Source: a virus. Taken from it: 64,000 nt of DNA. Below, piece after piece: positions 58,910-64,000 of the stretch. The stretch is taken from the IMG/VR virus record IMGVR_UViG_3300032070_000632, positions 1 through 64,000 of that record; one strand, 5' to 3'. Below the pieces are notes generated by a model, which was not told the origin of the DNA, did not search any database, and was given only the letters and a program-made list of their open reading frames with translations. The translations under genes were made by a program, and so were the position numbers. Numbering within the stretch: the first letter of the stretch is position 1; each line of letters begins with the position of its first letter.

Positions 58910-59493
58910 ATATTGAAAAAGAAAAAGAATATTGGAATAAAAGATACGCCAGCAATAAAACCAGTGGTGGCGGTTCATATGGAGAAGAGGCTGAATTTAA
59001 GTTAAAATCAATTAATGAATTTATTATCGATAAAGAAAAAATAAGAACAATAGTTGATGTTGGTTGCGGGGACTTCAATATTGGTTCGCAATTCATTAAA
59101 TTTTTTCCCAACGCCAAATATTTAGGATTGGATGTTTCTAACGAGATAATCAAAAGACATCAAAAAAAATACATATCAGATAATTTACGGTTTGACGTAA
59201 TTAACGAAAATAGAGGATTGATTTTCTTCTGTCCGGATATTCTTATTTGTTTTGATATGTTGTTTCATGTGATGGATGACGAAACTTATAATAATATTTT
59301 AGAAAATTTAAAAAAATCATGGAGAAACTATCTTTTAATTGCTACCTATAACGATACCAGATTGGATATGCCGTATGATTTGAATTATATAAAAAAGAGA
59401 AAATTTGACCCTAAATTTTTTGCTGAGGAATGGAAAGAAATTTTAATCCCTTTCTACGATGGAAATAAATCATTATATTTTTTCACTAAATAA
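58906..59493 (+). CDS. Class I methyltransferase
   Basis: The protein has 195 residues. IVDVGCGDFNIGSQ is the AdoMet-binding motif I, and LICFDMLFHVMDDETY is the post-motif region. Small stand-alone methyltransferases in glycan operons commonly O-methylate sugars or their substituents. The substrate is unknown. Confidence 0.82.
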   Translation: MNIEKEKEYWNKRYASNKTSGGGSYGEEAEFKLKSINEFIIDKEKIRTIVDVGCGDFNIGSQFIKFFPNAKYLGLDVSNEIIKRHQKKYISDNLRFDVINENRGLIFFCPDILICFDMLFHVMDDETYNNILENLKKSWRNYLLIATYNDTRLDMPYDLNYIKKRKFDPKFFAEEWKEILIPFYDGNKSLYFFTK

Positions 59494-59496
59494 TTT

Positions 59497-60090
59497 ATGC
59501 CCATAGCCAGACCAGATGTGATACCGTTCGTTTGCGAATGGTTTAGCCAAAAAAGCATTAAAGAAATAAAAAGCGTTTTGGATGTGGGGAGCGGTTTTGG
59601 CTTGTGGGGATTTTTAGCCAGGCAATATATTCAGATTTGGCAGCCAGGAATAAAAGAAGATGACTACATAAATTTTAAAAATAAGATGAGAGTTGATGCG
59701 ATTGAGATAGTTGATTTTTACGTTACCGACATCCAGCGTCAAATTTACAATAACATTTATTGTGCCGACATGCGGATAAACTTGCCATCGTTAAGCTGGT
59801 ATGACCTTATAATCTGCGGCGATATTTTAGAACATATCAATTTTACTGACGGACTAAAACTTTTAGAGGAAATGAGAAGGCGGTCAAGATGGGTAATAAT
59901 AACTATGCCTGATTATTTTGCCAGAGGAAATGAGATAATGGGGCAGATAAGCGATTTGCACGAATATGTCTGGAAAGACAATGATTTCCCCGACCGGCCA
60001 GTTGTTACCCATATTAACAAACAAAAAGTAATTATTTACGAAGATTCTAATTATGCCGACAAAAGAAAACTCTTTGAAAAATCTCGTTGA
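59497..60090 (+). CDS. Class I methyltransferase
   Basis: The protein has 197 residues. SVLDVGSGFGLWGFLARQY is motif I and DLIICGDILEHINF the catalytic-side motif. Its last 38 nt are shared with the LicD-like gene in another frame. Together with its neighbour it gives the operon two distinct methyl transfers. Confidence 0.82.
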   Translation: MPIARPDVIPFVCEWFSQKSIKEIKSVLDVGSGFGLWGFLARQYIQIWQPGIKEDDYINFKNKMRVDAIEIVDFYVTDIQRQIYNNIYCADMRINLPSLSWYDLIICGDILEHINFTDGLKLLEEMRRRSRWVIITMPDYFARGNEIMGQISDLHEYVWKDNDFPDRPVVTHINKQKVIIYEDSNYADKRKLFEKSR

Positions 60091-60673
60091 TTTTAAAAAA
60101 GTAATGGACGAACTAAAGATATTTTTTTGGTTAGATTCCGGCACTTTACTCGGGGCTTATCGTGATAAAAATATTATTACCGGCGACGAGGATGACAGCG
60201 ATATTTGCATGTGGAAAGACAATGCGGTCCGCAGTCCTGAATTTCTAAAAAAATTAAGAGAAGCCGGATTTTCCATTCTGCATGATTGGCGGTTTGTCAA
60301 TGCCACTTCCGAAGGAATTGGCATTAAAAGGGATGGCAATAAGATTGATATTGTCATGATGCACCGCAAGAAAAACGAACATGGCGATGTGGCGTTTTAT
60401 TTGTCCAGAAATTTTAGCGGACAAATGGGTTCAATGCCCTATTATGCCTTTGTCTTCCCTGGAAAACTGTATGATGAATTTAATGAAATAGAATTAGGCG
60501 GAGTTAAATATAATTGTCCTAAAGATGTTGAGGGATATTTAGTGGCTCGCTACGGCCAAAATTGGAATATTCCAATTTTACGTGGACAGGGTTGGAATCC
60601 TATCGACCCGTCTAATAATCCTTGTCATCGCACTAACTGGAAATATGACGACCCAAAAGCAATGCTCTACTAG
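60053..60673 (+). CDS. LicD-like phospho-group transferase
   Basis: The protein has 206 residues. FFWLDSGTLLGAYRDKN followed by DEDDSDICMW is the nucleotidyltransferase-fold GS...DxD signature of LicD/fukutin proteins, with IDIVMM giving the third acid. LicD enzymes transfer phosphocholine, phosphoethanolamine or related groups from a CDP/CMP carrier to glycans. Next to a phosphonate pathway, transfer of a phosphonate from its CMP ester is the natural proposal. Confidence 0.83.
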   Translation: MPTKENSLKNLVDFKKVMDELKIFFWLDSGTLLGAYRDKNIITGDEDDSDICMWKDNAVRSPEFLKKLREAGFSILHDWRFVNATSEGIGIKRDGNKIDIVMMHRKKNEHGDVAFYLSRNFSGQMGSMPYYAFVFPGKLYDEFNEIELGGVKYNCPKDVEGYLVARYGQNWNIPILRGQGWNPIDPSNNPCHRTNWKYDDPKAMLY

Positions 60674-61514
60674 GGTTGATTCCCTTTATGAGCTTTTACA
60701 AAAAAATAAATTTGTCAGAGTGCTTGAGGCCCATAATGGCTTGTCTGGTTTAATTGTGGAAAATTCAGACTTTGATGCCATTTGGGAGAGTTCATTGACT
60801 GATTCGGCTTCTAAGGGCTTGCCGGACATCGAACTGGTTAGTATGGATTCCAGGATGGAAACTATCAGGCAGATTATTGACGTGACCACCAAGCCGATTA
60901 TTGTTGATGGCGACACCGGCGGCCAGATTGACCATTTTCCGTATTGGGTAAATAAAATGGAGAAGGCTGGCGTATCAGCCGTGATTATTGAAGATAAAGC
61001 ATTTCCTAAAAGGAATAGTCTGGATGAAAGTGCCCAACATCAGTTAGAAGAAGTGGATATTTTTGCTAAAAAGATTGAAGCCGGAGTAAAAGCGAAGATG
61101 AACGATAAATTTATGATTATCGCCCGTTTGGAAAGTTTGATTGCCCAGCATTCAGTTTATGAAGCGTTAATCAGAGCCGAGGCATTTTTGAAAGCTGGCG
61201 TGGACGGGATTATGATTCATTCTAAAGAAAAAATTTCTGCCACGGAAGTTTTTGAGTTTGCAAGAAGATTTAAAATGATGTCAAAAAAACCATTGGTTTG
61301 CGTACCTACCACTTATAATGATATTTTTGAACAACAATTACAGGAGGCGGGATTTAATATAGTTATTCATGCCAACCACTTATTGCGGGCATCTTTTAAA
61401 GCAATGGAGAAAGCAGCGGAAAAAATTTCCGTCAATCACCGCAGTAAGGAATTGGATGATGATATTTCTTCGGTGAAAGAAATATTTAACATTGTCGGTT
61501 ATGATAAATTATAA
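60645..61514 (+). CDS. aepX: Phosphoenolpyruvate phosphomutase
   Basis: The protein has 289 residues from ATG 60645. The isocitrate-lyase-like barrel carries IVDGDTGGQIDHF and IEDKAFPKRNSL; EDK-xxxK-NS is diagnostic of true PEP mutases and separates them from lyase relatives. It turns PEP into phosphonopyruvate, the committed C-P bond-forming step. Overlaps the LicD-like gene by 29 nt and the decarboxylase by 14 nt. Confidence 0.94.
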   Translation: MTTQKQCSTRVDSLYELLQKNKFVRVLEAHNGLSGLIVENSDFDAIWESSLTDSASKGLPDIELVSMDSRMETIRQIIDVTTKPIIVDGDTGGQIDHFPYWVNKMEKAGVSAVIIEDKAFPKRNSLDESAQHQLEEVDIFAKKIEAGVKAKMNDKFMIIARLESLIAQHSVYEALIRAEAFLKAGVDGIMIHSKEKISATEVFEFARRFKMMSKKPLVCVPTTYNDIFEQQLQEAGFNIVIHANHLLRASFKAMEKAAEKISVNHRSKELDDDISSVKEIFNIVGYDKL

Positions 61515-62682
61515 AAAAATTATTGAGTGTTTAAAGGAAAATGAAATTAAATTTATTACTGGCGTTCCAGACAGTACGCTTAAGCACATAATCTGTGCTA
61601 TCGCCGACGATAAAGATTTTCAACACGTTCCAGCCACTAATGAAGGAGAGGCCGTGGCCTTGGCAGCCGGATATTTTTTTGCCACAGGAAAAGTTCCCAT
61701 GGTATATATGCAAAATGATGGATTATTTAATGCTGCTAATGCTTTAGCTTCGTTATGCAGTTTTAATGTTTATGACGTCCCGATGCTTTTAATGATTGGC
61801 AAACGTGGCATTGAAGGCGATGAGCCACAACATTTAATGGCAGGAGAAATGTTGGAAGATTTTTTAAAATTATTACATATCCCCTGTAATTATCAACATA
61901 TAGAAAATAATGAAAATATTGAAGATGAAATTTTGGAAGACCTTAGTTCAGCAATAATTTACGCTCGCCGAGAAATACGTCCGGCAGCCATTATTTTTCA
62001 AAAAGGAAGTATCTATGATTTAGAAGAAAAAAATAAAATTGGAACGACGGAACCATCAATGCGGGAGAAGTGCCTTGATATTTTATTGAACTATATCGGT
62101 ATAGGTATAGTTGTTTCCACTACTGGTTTAACTTCTCGTGAATTGTATGAATTGAGGAAAAAAAGAGGTGAAAAAACAGATGATATTTTAATGGTTGGTT
62201 CTATGGGATGTGCTTCGGCGATTGGTTTAGGCGTAGCACTTCAAGAAAATAACGATTATCAGCACGATAAGTCGAGTTACCGCAATGTTTATGTTCTGGA
62301 TGGTGATGGAGCGGCTTTAATGATGTTGGGAAATATGGCTACTATCGGTTATTATCTGCCGGAAAATTTAGTGCATATTATTTTTGACAATGGCGGTTAT
62401 GTCAGCACGGGCAAACAACAACGGATAGGTGATAGAATTAATTGGCAAATGCTCGCCCAGGGATTGGGATATTATACTTTTAAAGAGGTTGACGGCCGAA
62501 GCATGGCTGAAACTAAATGTTTCGGTAAATTGGGTGAAATATTGGATTTTCATAAAATGCCTATGCCGGCATTGATAGTGATTAAAATTGACCAGTCGGT
62601 CCGTGGTGATTTAGGCAGACCAAAAGATTTAAAGGAAATCAGAAAAAATTTTATGATTAAAATTTTTAACAAAGACATATGA
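61501..62682 (+). CDS. aepY: Phosphonopyruvate decarboxylase
   Basis: The protein has 393 residues. A ThDP-dependent enzyme: the N-terminal Glu region (ATNEGEAVALAAGY) and C-terminal ThDP motif (VLDGDGAALMMLGNMATIG... then DNGGY) are intact, and the length matches the family. It makes the unfavourable mutase step irreversible by decarboxylating phosphonopyruvate to phosphonoacetaldehyde. Confidence 0.94.
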   Translation: MINYKKIIECLKENEIKFITGVPDSTLKHIICAIADDKDFQHVPATNEGEAVALAAGYFFATGKVPMVYMQNDGLFNAANALASLCSFNVYDVPMLLMIGKRGIEGDEPQHLMAGEMLEDFLKLLHIPCNYQHIENNENIEDEILEDLSSAIIYARREIRPAAIIFQKGSIYDLEEKNKIGTTEPSMREKCLDILLNYIGIGIVVSTTGLTSRELYELRKKRGEKTDDILMVGSMGCASAIGLGVALQENNDYQHDKSSYRNVYVLDGDGAALMMLGNMATIGYYLPENLVHIIFDNGGYVSTGKQQRIGDRINWQMLAQGLGYYTFKEVDGRSMAETKCFGKLGEILDFHKMPMPALIVIKIDQSVRGDLGRPKDLKEIRKNFMIKIFNKDI

Positions 62683-63674
62683 TTCTATACGGAGATTTCA
62701 AAGAAAAAATTAAAAAAATAACAAAGAGAGAATTTGGCGTGGAAATGCTGGTTTTAACTAATGATGTTTTTAAAGAATTTATTTTGGAAAATCCTAATGG
62801 GTTGACAGTGCCTGCCAATCCGACTGATAAATTTTTAGATAAAGCCAGAAGTTTCGCCAGCGACCGATTTTATAAAGGACCATTCAAATTTATTGTTTCC
62901 ATCGGCGGCGGGTCGGTAATTGACGTGGGAAAAATATTATCAGTATTATTTGAAATTCCGCACATTGTCGTGCCTACCACCTGCGGAAGCGGAAGCGAAG
63001 CAACTTCCTATGCGGTGATAATAGAAAAAGAAAAAAAGGAAACAATAACTAATAAAGAGTTTTTGCCTAAATATGTGGTTTATGATGAATATTTTTTAAA
63101 AGAAATTGACCATAATAAAGAGGCAATAGCATTAATAGCTGGAGTATTTGATGTATTATGCCATTGCGTTGAATCTTATCTTTCGCCAAAATCAACTCCA
63201 GTAAGTGAAAAATATGTCCATAAGGCGATAAATTTATGGAAAAGATTTTCTTGGCAATGGTTGGATGGACAAAAAAAAGCATCATTGGAAATGTTTGAAG
63301 CGGCATTTTATGCCGGCAAAGCGATTGATATTACGCAGACTGGAATTTGCCATGCTGTTTCTTATCCACTAACAACAAAATATGGCATACCACATGGCTT
63401 GGCGGCCGCATCCATGCTGGCAACTTTAATTTTTTATATCGACCAATTAGATAAAAAAGCGGAAGAAAGATTCTATCAGTTATTTTCCAAAAAAGAAAGA
63501 TACGGATTGCTCGGGTTGATAAGTATTTACTGCAAAATGGAAGAAATGAAAAAACTTTTTAAAAAAATTGATATTGAATATGTTATGAAAGAGGCAAAAA
63601 AATCTTCCAGATTTAAGAATAGTATTTTAAAATTGCCACCTAAATTTATTTATTTTTTCAATTATGTTAAATAG
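62679..63674 (+). CDS. Iron-type alcohol dehydrogenase, likely phosphonoacetaldehyde reductase
   Basis: The protein has 331 residues. IVSIGGGSVIDVGKIL (NAD(P)-binding), PTTCGSGSEATSYAV and metal ligands in FDVLCHCVES, CHAVSYPL and YGIPHGLAA fit the group III metal-dependent alcohol dehydrogenases. After mutase and decarboxylase the expected reaction is phosphonoacetaldehyde to 2-hydroxyethylphosphonate. No transaminase for aminoethylphosphonate is seen, though one could lie right of the window. Confidence 0.88.
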   Translation: MILYGDFKEKIKKITKREFGVEMLVLTNDVFKEFILENPNGLTVPANPTDKFLDKARSFASDRFYKGPFKFIVSIGGGSVIDVGKILSVLFEIPHIVVPTTCGSGSEATSYAVIIEKEKKETITNKEFLPKYVVYDEYFLKEIDHNKEAIALIAGVFDVLCHCVESYLSPKSTPVSEKYVHKAINLWKRFSWQWLDGQKKASLEMFEAAFYAGKAIDITQTGICHAVSYPLTTKYGIPHGLAAASMLATLIFYIDQLDKKAEERFYQLFSKKERYGLLGLISIYCKMEEMKKLFKKIDIEYVMKEAKKSSRFKNSILKLPPKFIYFFNYVK

Positions 63675-64000
63675 AATAGGTTATCTCCCAATGACGGCTG
63701 ATTTGTTGCATGTCGGGCACATTCACGCCATTTCTCAAAGTCTTGTTTTTTGCCGTCATTTAATAATTGGCTTATTAAACGACAAAGCGATTGAAGATTA
63801 TAAAGAAAAACCGCCAGTAATACCATTTAAAGAAAGAAAAGCGATGTTGGAATATGTTTTGCCGTTTTTTTCAAAACATACCGGTCAGACTACCCAAATT
63901 GTTGAACAAGATAATATTGATTTTACCGAAAATTTAAAAAAATATAAACCGGATTGCGTATTGAGCGGGGATGGCTGGCAAGAAGAAGAAAGAAAATCTG
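63664..64000 (+). CDS. HxGH nucleotidyltransferase, runs off the right edge
   Basis: At least 112 residues are visible. PMTADLLHVGHIHAI carries the HxGH motif, and CVLSGDGW is the family's second block, as in ethanolamine/choline-phosphate cytidylyltransferases. In this operon the likely role is making the CMP ester of the phosphonate for the LicD-like transferase. The ATG overlaps the reductase stop by 11 nt. The end is outside the window. Confidence 0.82.
   Translation, partial: MLNRIGYLPMTADLLHVGHIHAISQSLVFCRHLIIGLLNDKAIEDYKEKPPVIPFKERKAMLEYVLPFFSKHTGQTTQIVEQDNIDFTENLKKYKPDCVLSGDGWQEEERKS

Noticed and set aside
3460-64000. Integrase or attachment site proving lysogeny
   Set aside because: No tyrosine or serine recombinase and no duplicated attachment sequence is visible, so prophage status stays open.

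Overview
The window is an AT-rich stretch of about 64 kb in the standard bacterial code. Nearly all of it, from about 3.0 kb to the right edge, reads as one tailed-phage or prophage genome with a long-tail (siphovirus-like) morphogenesis module. The first 3 kb look like bacterial chromosome: a small XRE regulator, a RadC-like protein and the Mod subunit of a type III restriction-modification system. The Res gene stops after about 45 codons and is joined to the C-terminal half of a frameshifted cytosine-5 DNA methyltransferase. That join near 3.03 kb is either the left edge of a prophage, an old illegitimate recombination, or an assembly join. Short proteins, the gene style, weak Shine-Dalgarno use and the composition would fit a host in the Patescibacteria/CPR or another AT-rich lineage, but nothing here proves the host.

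Layout: 3.4-15.8 kb holds a methionine tRNA with initiator-like features, a strong promoter and about 35 small tightly packed accessory genes. These include peptide deformylase, a HerA/DUF87-type ATPase, a HIT protein, an ADP-ribosyltransferase-like protein, a nucleotidyltransferase, an HD alarmone-hydrolase-like protein, a DnaQ-like exonuclease, a CAP-domain protein and many tiny membrane or zinc-ribbon proteins. 15.8-27.5 kb is packaging and head: a large terminase interrupted by three inteins, a portal-MuF fusion, holin-like genes, a protease/scaffold with a 100-residue acidic tract, decoration protein and major capsid protein. 27.5-36.8 kb is a surface-decoration block: a glycosyltransferase, a virion gene split by two group I introns, a 19-unit BspA-like repeat protein, a methyltransferase-glycosyltransferase fusion and a 900-residue fibrous repeat protein. 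36.9-50.2 kb is the connector and tail module: head-tail joining proteins, tail tube, a frameshifted tail-assembly chaperone, tape measure, baseplate proteins, a beta-helix fiber and an M23 peptidase. 50.2-55.4 kb, on the minus strand, is replication: a truncated homing endonuclease, a CHC2 zinc-finger protein, DnaB-like helicase, a candidate origin, a winged-helix protein and an SSB-like protein. 55.5-64 kb is a single gapless plus-strand operon. It starts with PD-(D/E)XK and RusA-like nucleases and runs into sugar-modification genes and a phosphonate pathway.

The most exciting system is at 57-64 kb. It holds a nucleotide-sugar dehydrogenase, a glycosyltransferase, two methyltransferases, a LicD-like transferase, PEP mutase (diagnostic EDKxxPKxNS motif), phosphonopyruvate decarboxylase, an iron-type alcohol dehydrogenase that fits phosphonoacetaldehyde reductase, and an HxGH nucleotidyltransferase running off the edge. 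Together these would make 2-hydroxyethylphosphonate, activate it with a nucleotide and attach it to a glycan, apparently encoded by a phage. Other strong signals are the three inteins of three architectures in one terminase, the two group I introns with readable splice sites, a 16-nt leader motif repeated before the three late modules just ahead of terminator-like hairpins, a pair of near-identical early promoters with a dyad over the -10 box, a likely replication origin flanked by two identical dyads, and an Acb2-like candidate cyclic-nucleotide sponge.
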